Below are positions 46,601 to 55,483 of a stretch of DNA of 64,000 nt, in pieces. Each line of letters starts with the position of its first letter. Position 1 is the stretch's first letter. This DNA is from Pseudomonas hygromyciniae (GTDB lineage: Bacteria; Pseudomonadota; Gammaproteobacteria; Pseudomonadales; Pseudomonadaceae). The position numbers and the translations under genes were made by a program. Location of the stretch: NCBI RefSeq assembly GCF_016925675.1, contig NZ_CP070506.1, positions 618,501-682,500 on the forward strand. The letters run 5' to 3'. Below the pieces are notes generated by a model that was given only the letters and a program-made list of their open reading frames with translations, did not search any database and was not told where the DNA came from.

Positions 46601-47083
46601 TTACTGGGCGTGCTTGTGCTCGTGGCCGGCCATCGGCGGTACTTTTTGTACCGAGACTTCCACTTTTACCGGCCCGGCCTTTTCGAAGTTCAGGGTCAGG
46701 GGGAAGTGCTGGCCGTCGCGCAACTGGCTGCGATCCTTAAGGTCCAGGAGCATCACGTGATAGGCCATCGGTGCGAAGGTCAGCTCGCCCTTGGACGGCA
46801 CGGCCACGCTGAGCACCTGTTGCATTTTCATCAAGTCGCCCTGCATGACGTGTTCATGCAGCTCGGCCTTGGCCGCTACTGGCGTATCGACGCTGAGCAG
46901 GCGGTCCGGGGCGTCACCCTGGTTATGGATCACAAAGTACGCGGCCACCGTCTGCGCATTGGGCGGCAATTCCTGGGACCAGGGATCGCTGACCAGCAAG
47001 TCGCCGGCCTTGTAGTCCTCGGCATTGGCAGCACTGAACACAGGCAGCAGCAAGGCCGCCAGAAGCAGGGAAGATTTGAGCAT
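46601..47083 (-). CDS. Periplasmic copper chaperone PCuAC
   Basis: A 160-residue exported protein (signal peptide LLLAALLLPVFSAANA). The PCuAC copper site H-x-M...M...H-x-M is visible as the histidine and methionines of ELHEHVMQGDLMKMQQV and AYHVMLLDL, set in the cupredoxin-like fold with PPNAQTVAAYFVIHN. The C-terminus adds GHEHKHAQ. PCuAC proteins bind Cu(I) in the periplasm and deliver it to cytochrome oxidase or move it on from OprC. Flanked on both sides by DUF2946 genes in the same direction. Confidence 0.94.
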   Translation of the reverse strand: MLKSSLLLAALLLPVFSAANAEDYKAGDLLVSDPWSQELPPNAQTVAAYFVIHNQGDAPDRLLSVDTPVAAKAELHEHVMQGDLMKMQQVLSVAVPSKGELTFAPMAYHVMLLDLKDRSQLRDGQHFPLTLNFEKAGPVKVEVSVQKVPPMAGHEHKHAQ

Positions 47084-47128
47084 GGCAGTTCTCCAGAACG
47101 ATTCAAACGCAGTTCAATTGCGAAGTGA

Positions 47129-47521
47129 TCAAACGGCAGGAGAGGCGCGTGGGTTGAGGCTCGGCCATTGCTGGCGCGGAGTCGGGGCTTGCAGGGCGGG
47201 TGCTGGCAGGCCAGGGGCCGGGTCGATCCGTGTGAGATACAACTGCGGCACATGCCCCAGTGCCAGCAGCGGCGGCGAGCCCGAGCAGCACCAGCAATGC
47301 TGCATGGAGGAATGCTCGTCCTGCTGCGGCGCCGGTATATCCAGCTTGCCCAGGGAGATCGCCACCAACTTGCTGCCATTGGAGGAGCAGAAACTGCCCC
47401 ACAGCAATTGCTCTGCAGGGCTCTGACCCTGCTGCATCGCCCCGGCCATCGGCATGGCAAACGCGTTGAACAGCACTGCAAGGCAGGCGATCCAGGCAAA
47501 TGCAAAGCGTTGACGGGCCAT
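47129..47521 (-). CDS. DUF2946 family protein, first gene of the copper cluster
   Basis: A 130-residue protein starting MARQRFAFAWIACLAVLFNA, a signal-like segment, then a mature part with CSSNGSKLVAISLG and the cysteine motif QHCWCCSGSPP. It is a distant second copy of the DUF2946 protein at 46159, with fewer methionines. Function unknown; copper handling is suggested only by position. The ATG at 47521 is preferred to an upstream TTG. Confidence 0.85.
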   Translation of the reverse strand: MARQRFAFAWIACLAVLFNAFAMPMAGAMQQGQSPAEQLLWGSFCSSNGSKLVAISLGKLDIPAPQQDEHSSMQHCWCCSGSPPLLALGHVPQLYLTRIDPAPGLPAPALQAPTPRQQWPSLNPRASPAV

Positions 47522-47544
47522 GGCGGACAATCCGTAGGGTTAAG

Positions 47545-47571
47545 CGATCAGGTGGGTATTTAGCCTGATCG
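47545..47571. promoter_or_regulatory. Inverted repeat upstream of the copper cluster
   Basis: CGATCAGG (47545-47552) and CCTGATCG (47564-47571) are perfect inverted copies with 11 bases between, located 24 bases before the first DUF2946 start and after the antitoxin gene. It could be an operator or a weak hairpin; no T-run follows on either strand. Confidence 0.4.
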
Positions 47572-47623
47572 GGGGGCATAAGTAAAAAGTGGCGGTGTGG
47601 TTTGGTGTCGCAGTGATGTCAAG

Positions 47624-47947
47624 TTATGCGGCGGGAACGCCATGAACCTGCATATCAACGCCAAGTCCTTTTCGCAGTACCGCAAAAATCGCAGCCAGGT
47701 TATCCATGCTTGGGTTGCCATGGGCCGAAAGCATGCGATGCAAGCTTTTGCTCGGTTTGGCCGTCTCCCTTGCCAAACTCTCAAAACCTACAGTGGCGTT
47801 GACCAGGTCGCGCAGAATGATGCGGGACAATTCTGGCTCACCGTTGAGAAATAGCGTAGCAGCCTCGTCGAGGAGTGCCTGGGCAAACTCTGGGTCGCGC
47901 TGAGCGGCTTCGGCAATCGTGAGTTTATAACTGCGGGTAAGTGCCAT
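47624..47947 (-). CDS. HigA-like addiction module antidote protein, apparently solitary
   Basis: A 107-residue DNA-binding protein of the putative addiction module antidote type. It opens with RSYKLTIAEAAQRDPEFAQA followed by LLDEAATLFLNGEPELSRII. The C-terminal helix-turn-helix has ETAKPSKSLHRMLSAHGNPS and MDNLAAIFAVLRKGLGVDM. Such proteins normally follow a RelE/HigB toxin gene. Here the upstream space holds only a 17-residue ORF, and no toxin is encoded on either side. It is probably an orphan regulator that controls itself through the inverted repeat at 48021. AGAGG lies at a good distance before the ATG. Confidence 0.83.
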   Translation of the reverse strand: MALTRSYKLTIAEAAQRDPEFAQALLDEAATLFLNGEPELSRIILRDLVNATVGFESLARETAKPSKSLHRMLSAHGNPSMDNLAAIFAVLRKGLGVDMQVHGVPAA

Positions 47948-47952
47948 GCTGG

Positions 47953-48006
47953 CTACCTCTTTTGTTCCAGTTTTTTGTCGCGTTTATATTCCTCAATCTC
48001 AATCAT
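47953..48006 (-). CDS. 17-residue upstream ORF (possible leader peptide or toxin remnant)
   Basis: ATG to TAG encoding MIEIEEYKRDKKLEQKR, with GGGGCGAG just upstream. Its last codons contain the AGAGG ribosome site of the antitoxin gene that begins five bases after its stop. It could couple translation, be the stub of a lost toxin gene, or be chance. It is highly charged, with no similarity I can name. Confidence 0.35.
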   Translation of the reverse strand: MIEIEEYKRDKKLEQKR

Positions 48007-48020
48007 CGCTCGCCCCAAAG

Positions 48021-48036
48021 GTAACAAATAGGTTAC
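48021..48036. promoter_or_regulatory. Operator-like inverted repeat of the antitoxin gene
   Basis: GTAAC (48021-48025) and GTTAC (48032-48036) with six bases between form an inverted repeat 15 bases before the small ORF, where the promoter is expected. Antidote proteins of this type usually bind such sites to repress their own operon. Confidence 0.5.
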
Positions 48037-48062
48037 TAATCAAGCAAGCGGGTGATCCTGAC

Positions 48063-48788
48063 TTATTGAGTGAAACTTGCCAACGCTGTGAGTGTTTCTT
48101 GGGGCGTCAAAAACTCCCGATCCACCCCCGCCAACACCGGCCGCTGCAAGACCAGCACCGGCACGCCGAGCTCGCGGGCCACTTGCAGCTTGGGTTCGGT
48201 GGCGCTGCTGCCGCTGTTCTTGCTGATCAATACATCGATCTGCCGGCGTTCGAACAACGCCCGTTCATCCTCGAGCAAAAACGGCCCACGGGCGCCGATT
48301 ACTTCGCAGCGTTCGTTGCCGGGGTAGGTGTCCAGTGCGCGCAAGGTCCAGAACTGCCCGGCGGGGATTTCGTCGAGGTGTTGCAGCGGTTCGCGGCCCA
48401 GGGTGAACAGCGGGCGTTGGAAGGGTTGCAAGGCCTCGATCAGCCCGGCCCAGTCGCGCACTTCGCGCCAGTCATCGCCAGGTTGTGGCTGCCAGGCGGG
48501 GCGGCGCAGGGCCCAGCAGGGGATATTGCACATTTGTGCGGCTTGGGCGGCGTTGGCGCTGATCTGTGCGGCGTAGGGGTGAGTGGCGTCGAGGATCAGG
48601 TTGATGTTTTCGGCGCGGACAAACTGCGCCAACCCCTCGGCGCCGCCGTAACCACCGACGCGCACCCGACATACTAGGTCGCTGGGCACCCGGCCGACCC
48701 CGGCCAGGCTGTAGATATGGCGCGGGCCCAGGGTGCGGGCGATGGCCAGGGCTTCAGTCACGCCGCCCAGCAGCAGGATGCGCTTCAT
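48063..48788 (-). CDS. cobK: Precorrin-6A reductase CobK
   Basis: A 241-residue NADPH-dependent reductase converting precorrin-6A to dihydro-precorrin-6B in cobalamin synthesis. Family features: the opening [58 protein letters not shown], and [20 protein letters not shown] near the end. The start overlaps the cobL stop by four bases. In other pseudomonads I recall cbiD lying between cobL and cobK; it is missing here. Confidence 0.95.
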   Translation of the reverse strand: MKRILLLGGVTEALAIARTLGPRHIYSLAGVGRVPSDLVCRVRVGGYGGAEGLAQFVRAENINLILDATHPYAAQISANAAQAAQMCNIPCWALRRPAWQPQPGDDWREVRDWAGLIEALQPFQRPLFTLGREPLQHLDEIPAGQFWTLRALDTYPGNERCEVIGARGPFLLEDERALFERRQIDVLISKNSGSSATEPKLQVARELGVPVLVLQRPVLAGVDREFLTPQETLTALASFTQ

Positions 48789-49990
48789 AGCGGCTTGATC
48801 ACTTCCAGCAGGGTGATGGGCAGCGCCTGGCGCCAGGTGTCGAATTCGCCCAGGGGCTGGGCCTGGGCCACATGGATGCGGGTCAGTTCGCCGCCGTGTT
48901 GTGCGCGCCAGTTCATCAAGGTCATTTCACTTTGCAGGGTCACGGCATTGGCCACCAGTCGCCCACCCGGGCGCAGGTGTTGCCAGCAGGTGTCGAGCAC
49001 GCCGTCGCGGGTCACACCGCCGCCGATGAAGATCGCATCGGGCGCTTCCAGCCCCGCAAGGGCCTGGGGCGCGCTGCCGCGAATCAATTGCAGGCCGGGC
49101 ACGCCGAGGGCATCGCGGTTGTGTTCGATCAACTGCTGGCGACTGGCGTCGGCTTCAATCGCCAGGGCGCGGCAACTGGGGTGGGCGCGCATCCATTCGA
49201 TGCCGATGGAGCCGCTGCCCGCGCCCACATCCCACAGCAGTTCGCCGGGGCAGGGGGCAAGGCGCGCGAGGGTCATGGCACGCACGTCGCGCTTGGTCAG
49301 TTGGCCGTCATGCTTGAAGGCCGCATCCGGCAGGCCGGCCAGGCGCGACAGGCGTGGGCTATTGGCGTCGGCGAGGCAGTCGATGGCGACGAGGTTCAGC
49401 GCGGCAATCGGCAGGTCTTGCCAGCTTTCGGCGTTGCCATCAATGCGCCGTTCAGCGCTGCCACCGAGGTGTTCAAACACACTCAGACGGCTCGGGCCAA
49501 AACCGCTGTTGCGCAACAGTGCGGCGATAGCGGCCGGGCTCTGGCCGTCGTTGCTCAACACCAGCAAGCGCACACCGCTGGCCAGATGGGCATTGAGCGC
49601 GGCCACCGGGCGGGCGACTACCGACAGTGTCACCACATCCTGCAGCGGCCAGCCCAGGCGTGCTGCCGCCAGCGACACGGATGAGGGCGCCGGCAGGATC
49701 AGCAGCTCATCCGCCGCCACCTGCCGCGCCAGGCTGGCGCCGACGCCGTAGAACATCGGGTCGCCGCTGGCCAGCACGCATATCGGCTCAAAGCGCCGCG
49801 CCAGCAGCGGTTCCAGGGAAAACGGGCTGGGCCACAACTCGCGCTCAGCGCGGATGCACACCGGCAGCAAATCCAGTTGGCGCTGGCCGCCAATGATACG
49901 AGAGGCGCGCAACAGAGCATGCCGGGCATTTCTGCCCAGGCCCTTGAAGCCGTCTTCACCGATGCCTACTACCGTCAGCCAGGGCGACAT
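48785..49990 (-). CDS. cobL: Precorrin-6Y C5,15-methyltransferase (decarboxylating) CobL
   Basis: A 401-residue two-domain enzyme. The N-terminal half is a CbiE-type tetrapyrrole methyltransferase ([40 protein letters not shown]). The C-terminal half is a CbiT-type Rossmann methyltransferase and decarboxylase ([40 protein letters not shown]). It methylates C5 and C15 and removes the C12 acetate carboxyl. It is divergent from cobG across 96 bases. Confidence 0.96.
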   Translation of the reverse strand: MSPWLTVVGIGEDGFKGLGRNARHALLRASRIIGGQRQLDLLPVCIRAERELWPSPFSLEPLLARRFEPICVLASGDPMFYGVGASLARQVAADELLILPAPSSVSLAAARLGWPLQDVVTLSVVARPVAALNAHLASGVRLLVLSNDGQSPAAIAALLRNSGFGPSRLSVFEHLGGSAERRIDGNAESWQDLPIAALNLVAIDCLADANSPRLSRLAGLPDAAFKHDGQLTKRDVRAMTLARLAPCPGELLWDVGAGSGSIGIEWMRAHPSCRALAIEADASRQQLIEHNRDALGVPGLQLIRGSAPQALAGLEAPDAIFIGGGVTRDGVLDTCWQHLRPGGRLVANAVTLQSEMTLMNWRAQHGGELTRIHVAQAQPLGEFDTWRQALPITLLEVIKPL

Positions 49991-50086
49991 ATTGATTCCT
50001 TGAACGACATCCGACGGGCAGGCTTTTCATGCCGCCGGACAAAGCAGGCATAATACCGCGCCTTTACCCGTGAACCGGTAGCCCCC

Positions 50087-51406
50087 GTGAAGCCACTTCC
50101 TCTGTCCAGCAGCAAACGCCCCTCGGGTTGCCCGGGGTTGCTGCGCATTGTCCAGGCGTTGGATGGCGGGATTTGCCGGATCAAATTGGCCGGTGGGGCC
50201 ATTAGCGCTGCGCAGGCCTTGGCCGTGGCGCACGCCGCGCAGGCTTACGCCGGCGGGGTGATCGAGGCGACCAACCGCGCCAACCTGCAGATTCGCGGCA
50301 TTGGCCCGCAGCATGATGGCTTGATCACGCACCTGCTGGACGCGGGCCTGGGCCCGACCACCGCCGGCGGCGATGACGTACGCAATGTGATGCTCAGCCC
50401 CGGCGCTGGCATCGACCGCGCCATGCTGCTGGACACCCGGCCCCTGGCGGACCAGATCCTCGCCACCCTGCAAGCCCATCCACGGTTTCATGAGTTGTCG
50501 GCCAAGTTCGCCGTGCAACTGGATGGCGGTGAGGCCCTGGCGATGCTCGAACATCATCACGACCTGTGGTTGTCGGCCTATGCAGCGCAGGGCCAGACAC
50601 TGTTGGCGTTCGGCCTGGCCGGCTGCCCCGCGCGCGACCTGCCGCTGGCCGCTGTCCCCGTGGACCAAGGGCATGACCTGGTCGTCGCGGTGCTGGAGCG
50701 GTTTCTCGACCTGGCCCGGCCCGACCAGAACCGCATGCGTGACCTGCTCACGCAAACGTCTGTGGATAACGTTGTCGGGCGTTTGCACCTGCCCTTGCTA
50801 GCCGCCGATGGCTATCGTCGCCGTGCCAGTGCGAGCAGCTTGCGCCTGGGGACTTATCCACAGCGCCAACCCCAGCTGTGCTACGTGGCTGCGGTCACGC
50901 CATTGGGGCGGCTGGACTCGGGCATGCTGCGTGGCGCCGCGCAACTGGCCCTCGACCATGGCGACGGCACATTGCGCTTCACCCCGTGGCAGGGCTTGTT
51001 GCTGCCCAACCTGGCGCCGGACGCCGCGACCCGCGTGACTGAAGGCCTGGCGCAGTTGGGCTTTCTTTGTTCGGCTGACCAGGCCCTGGCGCGGATGATT
51101 GCCTGCACCGGCTCCAGTGGTTGCGCCAAGGCCCAGGCCGACACCAAGGCCGACGCCTTGCACCTGGCCACGCTGCTCCAGGACCACGGCCAGGGCCTTG
51201 ACGTGCACCTGTCTGGCTGCCCACGCACCTGCGCTGCGGCGCACATTGCCCCGGTCACCTTGCTGGCGGTGGGCGTTGGGCACTACGACCTCTATTTTCG
51301 CGATGCAGGCCAGCCGGGTTTCGGCCGCCTGCACGCGCACAACCTTTCTATTGAAGCGGCGGGCGCCGTGTTGCGTGCCCGTCCACGGAGCAACACCGAT
51401 GATTGA
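50087..51406 (+). CDS. cobG: Precorrin-3B synthase CobG
   Basis: A 439-residue iron-sulfur monooxygenase of the nitrite/sulfite reductase fold that makes precorrin-3B, the oxygen-dependent step marking the aerobic cobalamin route. Cluster cysteines appear in CTGSSGCAKAQADTK and LSGCPRTCAAAHIAP, the C-x5-C...C-x3-C siroheme-reductase pattern. The start is GTG at 50087. A possible -10 CATAAT lies at 50049-50054, without a good -35. It is first of cobGHIJ; its stop overlaps cobH by eight bases. Confidence 0.94.
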   Translation: MKPLPLSSSKRPSGCPGLLRIVQALDGGICRIKLAGGAISAAQALAVAHAAQAYAGGVIEATNRANLQIRGIGPQHDGLITHLLDAGLGPTTAGGDDVRNVMLSPGAGIDRAMLLDTRPLADQILATLQAHPRFHELSAKFAVQLDGGEALAMLEHHHDLWLSAYAAQGQTLLAFGLAGCPARDLPLAAVPVDQGHDLVVAVLERFLDLARPDQNRMRDLLTQTSVDNVVGRLHLPLLAADGYRRRASASSLRLGTYPQRQPQLCYVAAVTPLGRLDSGMLRGAAQLALDHGDGTLRFTPWQGLLLPNLAPDAATRVTEGLAQLGFLCSADQALARMIACTGSSGCAKAQADTKADALHLATLLQDHGQGLDVHLSGCPRTCAAAHIAPVTLLAVGVGHYDLYFRDAGQPGFGRLHAHNLSIEAAGAVLRARPRSNTDD

Positions 51407-52025
51407 TTACATCCGCGACGGTCAGGAGATCTATCGCAACTCCTTTGCGATCATTCGCGCAGAGGCCAAGCTTGATCGCATCCCGGCCGACCTGGAAAAA
51501 CTCGCCGTGCGGGTGATTCACGCCTGCGGCATGGTCGAGGCCATCGACGGTCTGCAGTTCTCCGAAGGCGCCGGCAAGGCCGGGCGTGATGCCTTGGCCG
51601 CTGGCGCGCCGATCCTGTGTGATGCGCGGATGGTCTCCGAAGGCGTGACCCGGGCACGCCTGCCGGCCAACAACCCAGTGATCTGCACATTGCGCGACGA
51701 CAGCGTGCCGCAGCTGGCGCTGGAGTTGGGCAACACCCGTTCCGCTGCCGCCCTGGAACTGTGGCGCCCGCACCTTGCCGGCAGTGTGGTGGTGATCGGC
51801 AATGCGCCCACCGCCTTGTTCTACCTGCTGGAAATGCTTGATGCCGGCGCACCCAAGCCGGCGCTGATCCTCGGTTTCCCGGTGGGTTTTGTCGGCGCCG
51901 CCGAGTCCAAGGCGATGCTCGCCGCAGACAGCCGTGGCGTGCCGTTTGTGATCATGCAGGGCCGTCTGGGCGGCAGTGCGATGGCCGCTGCGGCGGTCAA
52001 CGCCCTGGCCACGGAGGTCGAATGA
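51399..52025 (+). CDS. cobH: Precorrin-8X methylmutase CobH
   Basis: A 208-residue mutase that moves the methyl group from C11 to C12 to give hydrogenobyrinate. Typical runs: [40 protein letters not shown] (with the catalytic His of the IHACGM motif), [20 protein letters not shown] and [16 protein letters not shown]. It overlaps cobG upstream and cobI downstream, indicating one transcript. Confidence 0.96.
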   Translation: MIDYIRDGQEIYRNSFAIIRAEAKLDRIPADLEKLAVRVIHACGMVEAIDGLQFSEGAGKAGRDALAAGAPILCDARMVSEGVTRARLPANNPVICTLRDDSVPQLALELGNTRSAAALELWRPHLAGSVVVIGNAPTALFYLLEMLDAGAPKPALILGFPVGFVGAAESKAMLAADSRGVPFVIMQGRLGGSAMAAAAVNALATEVE

Positions 52026-52756
52026 TGCAGGCGCGTGGACGTTTGATCGGCCTGGGCGTCGGCCCCGGCGACCCGGAACTGATCACCCTCAAGGCCCTGC
52101 GCCTGCTGCGCGAGTCGCCGGTGGTGGCTTACTTCGTCGCCAAGGGCAAGAAAGGCAATGCGTTTGGCATTATCGAAGAGCATCTGGTGCCCCAGCAGAC
52201 GCTGATGCCGCTGGTGTACCCGGTGACCACCGAAGCCTTGCCGGCGCCGCTGTCCTATGAGCAGGTGATCAGCGATTTCTACGACGCCGCCAGCGTCGAC
52301 GTGGCCGCGCACCTGGATGCCGGGCGTGATGTGGCGGTGATCTGCGAAGGCGACCCGTTCTTCTACGGCTCCTACATGTACCTGCATGACCGCCTCGCCG
52401 AGCGCTACGACGCCCAGGTCATCCCCGGCGTGTGTTCGATGCTCGGCGGCGCTTCGGTGCTGGGCGCGCCGTTGGTGTATCGCAACCAGAGCCTGTCGGT
52501 CTTGTCCGGGGTGCTGCCCCATGACGAACTCAAGCGGCGCCTGGCGGATGCCGATGCGGCGGTGATCATGAAGCTGGGGCGCAACTTCACCAAGGTGCGC
52601 CAGGTGCTTGAGGAACTGGGGCTGGCCGGGCGTGCGCTGTATGTCGAGCGCGCCACTATGGCCAACCAGAAAATCGTCGCGCTGGATCAGGTCGAACCCA
52701 TGTCGTCGCCGTATTTCTCGTTGATCATCGTGCCGGGTGAAAGGTGGCAAGGGTGA
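52022..52756 (+). CDS. cobI: Precorrin-2 C20-methyltransferase CobI
   Basis: A 244-residue SAM-dependent enzyme forming precorrin-3A. The tetrapyrrole methylase fold is clear: [60 protein letters not shown] and [20 protein letters not shown]. Two consecutive ATG codons are possible starts. It overlaps cobH by four bases and cobJ by one. Confidence 0.96.
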   Translation: MMQARGRLIGLGVGPGDPELITLKALRLLRESPVVAYFVAKGKKGNAFGIIEEHLVPQQTLMPLVYPVTTEALPAPLSYEQVISDFYDAASVDVAAHLDAGRDVAVICEGDPFFYGSYMYLHDRLAERYDAQVIPGVCSMLGGASVLGAPLVYRNQSLSVLSGVLPHDELKRRLADADAAVIMKLGRNFTKVRQVLEELGLAGRALYVERATMANQKIVALDQVEPMSSPYFSLIIVPGERWQG

Positions 52757-54393
52757 TGACGCCGGCGATCGTAATCCTCGGCCAGGGCAGCCTGGCCACG
52801 GCCCGCAGTATCCAGCAGGTGTACCCCGGCGCGCAGATCCACGGCTTGGCCGGTCGGGTGGACGTTGCAGACCAGACCTACAGCGAATTTGGCGCGACCC
52901 TGCGCCAGTTGTATCAGCAGGGCACGCCGATCATTGCCCTGTGCGCGGCAGGCATTGTGATCCGCACGTTGGCCGCACTGTTGCTGGAAAAAGGCGAGGA
53001 GCCTGCGGTGCTGGCTGTCGCTGAAGACGGCAGCGCGGTGGTGCCGTTGCTCGGTGGCCTGGGTGGGGTCAATGGCATGGCGCGGGAAATCGCGGCGGCC
53101 CTGGGCGTGGCTGCCGCGATTACCACCAGTGGCGAGCTGCGTTTTGGCACCTGCCTGCTCAACCCACCCCAGGGCTATCAACTGGCCGACCTTGAACTGG
53201 GCAAGCGCTTTGTCTCGGATCTGCTGGCCGGTGAGCAGGTGCGTATCGAAGGCGCGGCACCGTGGTTGGACCAGGCCAATCTGCCGCAGGATCAGCAGGC
53301 GCGCCTGAGCATCCATGTTGGCAGTGCCGAACGTGCGCCAGCGGCCAACGAGTTGCTGATCTATCCGAAGAACACCTGGGTCGCCTGCCGCCCGGGCGCC
53401 GAACTGGCTGCACGGGTTCGCCAGGCGTTGCGGCAGGACGGCATCGCTGTGCAGTCGCTGGCATGCCTGTTGGCCGATGAGGCCGACATGGCCAGCGGCC
53501 AATTGCATGAAGCGGCGCTGGAACTGGGCGTGCCACTGCGGTTCTGCGCGTTGGCGGCTGGGCCGGATATCGTCATCCATTGCGCTGCTGCGCCGGTGGA
53601 CCTGGCGCAACTGGGCCGCCCCCGTGGCCGTCTCGCCGTGATCGGCCTGGGCCCTGGCGCTGCCGAACTGATGGTGCCGGCGGTCAAGGCCGAACTGGCG
53701 CGTTGCACCGATGTGCTGGGCTACGAAACCTATGTGCGCATGGCCGGGCCGTTTCGTGCCGACCAGGTGCAGCACTGCACCGACAACCGAGAAGAGATGC
53801 AGCGGGCGCGGCACGCCTTCGAGCTGGCGGCCCTGGGTCGTTCGGTGGTGGTGGTGTCTTCTGGCGACCCTGGTGTATTCGCCATGGCTGCGGCGGTGCT
53901 GGAGGCGCTGCATGAGTCCAGCGACCCGGCCTGGCAGCGGGTCGAGCTGGAAATCCTGCCGGGGGTCTCGGCCTCCCTCGCCACGGCGGCCCAGGCGGGT
54001 GCGCCGCTGGGGCATGACTTCTGCGTGATGTCGCTGTCGGACAACCTCAAGCCCTGGTCCATCATCGAAAAACGCCTGGACCTGGCATGCCAGGCCGACC
54101 TGGCCCTGGCGTTCTACAACCCCATCTCCCGTTCGCGCCCATGGCAATTGGGACGCGCCCTGGAAATCGTCGCCCAGCACCGTGTCGCCGCAACGCCCGT
54201 GGTGTTGGGGCGTGATATTGGTCGCCCCGGGCAGACGCTGCGCACCCTCACCCTGGGCCAACTCACACCGGACCAGGTGGACATGCGCACCATGGTGCTG
54301 ATCGGTTCGTCCACCACCTGCGCGTTCCCGCGGCTGGGCGGTGGTGAGTGGGTATACACGCCGCGCTGGTACGGTGAGAGGCCAATCTGCTGA
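52756..54393 (+). CDS. cobJ: CbiG/CobE-CobJ fusion: precorrin-3B C17-methyltransferase with N-terminal domain
   Basis: A 545-residue fusion. The N-terminal 290 or so residues resemble CbiG with its C-terminal CobE-like portion: IVILGQGSLATARSIQQVYP, IIALCAAGIVIRTLAALLLE, VVPLLGGLGGVNGMAREIAA and later WVACRPGAELAARVRQALRQ. The C-terminal 250 residues are CobJ, which methylates C17 with ring contraction: RLAVIGLGPGAAELMVPAVK, VVVVSSGDPGVFAMAAAVLE, EILPGVSASLATAAQAGAPL and LALAFYNPISRSRPWQLGRA. Fusions of this kind occur in pseudomonads. The ATG at 52756 overlaps the cobI stop (TGATG); a GTG four codons earlier is also possible. Confidence 0.93.
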   Translation: MTPAIVILGQGSLATARSIQQVYPGAQIHGLAGRVDVADQTYSEFGATLRQLYQQGTPIIALCAAGIVIRTLAALLLEKGEEPAVLAVAEDGSAVVPLLGGLGGVNGMAREIAAALGVAAAITTSGELRFGTCLLNPPQGYQLADLELGKRFVSDLLAGEQVRIEGAAPWLDQANLPQDQQARLSIHVGSAERAPAANELLIYPKNTWVACRPGAELAARVRQALRQDGIAVQSLACLLADEADMASGQLHEAALELGVPLRFCALAAGPDIVIHCAAAPVDLAQLGRPRGRLAVIGLGPGAAELMVPAVKAELARCTDVLGYETYVRMAGPFRADQVQHCTDNREEMQRARHAFELAALGRSVVVVSSGDPGVFAMAAAVLEALHESSDPAWQRVELEILPGVSASLATAAQAGAPLGHDFCVMSLSDNLKPWSIIEKRLDLACQADLALAFYNPISRSRPWQLGRALEIVAQHRVAATPVVLGRDIGRPGQTLRTLTLGQLTPDQVDMRTMVLIGSSTTCAFPRLGGGEWVYTPRWYGERPIC

Positions 54394-54398
54394 TGCAA

Positions 54399-54423
54399 CA
54401 GCGGCCCCGCAAGGGGGCCGCTG
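54399..54423. terminator. Strong hairpin after cobJ
   Basis: CAGCGGCCCC and GGGGCCGCTG form a perfect 10-base stem with a five-base loop, five bases after the cobJ stop. There is no T-run, so intrinsic termination is uncertain. The following 270 bases to 54692 hold no gene I can support; they contain the promoter and leader of the next gene. Confidence 0.45.
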
Positions 54424-54692
54424 CCGGGTATGAAAAGGCCAGCCCCCCGCGGCGACATTTCCGTATCCAATGGGGCTGTTTCGACACACCAGTCACGGTT
54501 TCTCGCCTTACCGTTACAGAAAGCAAACCTGCGCTTTATCAGGCTTGGCGCCCTGCCCAGTGTTTGCGGGAGCTGGCGCTGACGGGTGTTTTTTGCGCAC
54601 GGCTTTCTGCTCTGCCCAGGGCCCTGAAAAAAAACGTCTGGGCCGGCTAGTGTTGGCAGTAGACCCGTGTGGGTTTTTGTGGAGATACATTC

Positions 54693-55475
54693 ATGGAGAG
54701 AAAACATAAACGAATCAATGTGGCGAAAAAGAGCAAGTTGATTGCCGCCTACCGTTTACCGGTGAGCGCGCAGTCGTCGGGATCGCAATTACCCGCCGAG
54801 GCACAGGTTGACCTCAATGGTGCGGTGATTAACAACAGTGTGTTCTCGTTTGTCGCGGGCATGAGCCATCTCAACAAGGAATACACCCGCAAGAGTTACC
54901 TGTTGGCCAGCAGCTATGTGAGTGAAGTGCTGAAAGTGAAGCGCGGCAGCCAGGACTGGTATGACGAGTTCATCAAGGTCATGACCAGCCTGGGGTGGTT
55001 GCCGATACGCAGCAGTTTCGAGCGGGTAACAACCTCAAGGAAAGGCCTGACGGTGCAGATGGCGGCGCTCAATATCATCACGTCCACCGTGGCCTCGACC
55101 TCCCTTGCAGGCCCGTTGGCCATGGCGTTGCCCAAGTTGGCGGCGGATGCCTTCGACGCGCTGAAGCAGGCGGCGGCACCGTTTGATCTGTTCAAGCGCA
55201 ACATTGTCACCCATGAAGGCGGTGACTTTGGCCTGGCGTCCTGTTCTGAAGTTGATGGCGAAGTGCTGATGATTTTAGTGACCTACAGCGCCCAGGGCGT
55301 CAGCAAGAAACTGGGCATCCCGTTTTTCGAATGGGACAGCTCCACGGTCGAAGCCTTCAGTGGTCAGACCTGCCTGATGCTCAACCCGGCGGTGGTCAAT
55401 GAGGCAACCCTCAACCAGTTGCGCAGGAGTGCAGGCGACAAGGTCTTGAAGGCCATAGTCCAATACCGGATTTGA
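54693..55475 (+). CDS. Protein of unknown function
   Basis: A 260-residue protein that I do not recognise. The ATG at 54693 has GGAG nine bases upstream. The N-terminus is very basic (MERKHKRINVAKKSK) with no signal peptide. A weakly hydrophobic stretch lies around residues 124-160 (LNIITSTVASTSLAGPLAMA). The rest looks like a soluble alpha/beta protein with LVTYSAQGVSKKLGIPFFEW near residue 205. It is a single gene between cobJ and the convergent marC. A role in membrane interaction is conceivable but unsupported. Confidence 0.7.
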   Translation: MERKHKRINVAKKSKLIAAYRLPVSAQSSGSQLPAEAQVDLNGAVINNSVFSFVAGMSHLNKEYTRKSYLLASSYVSEVLKVKRGSQDWYDEFIKVMTSLGWLPIRSSFERVTTSRKGLTVQMAALNIITSTVASTSLAGPLAMALPKLAADAFDALKQAAAPFDLFKRNIVTHEGGDFGLASCSEVDGEVLMILVTYSAQGVSKKLGIPFFEWDSSTVEAFSGQTCLMLNPAVVNEATLNQLRRSAGDKVLKAIVQYRI

Positions 55476-55483
55476 CCGCTGCC

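Noticed and set aside
49991..50086. Cobalamin riboswitch before cobG
   Set aside because: Only 96 bases separate cobL and cobG, and neither the B12-box nor the expected stems are present.
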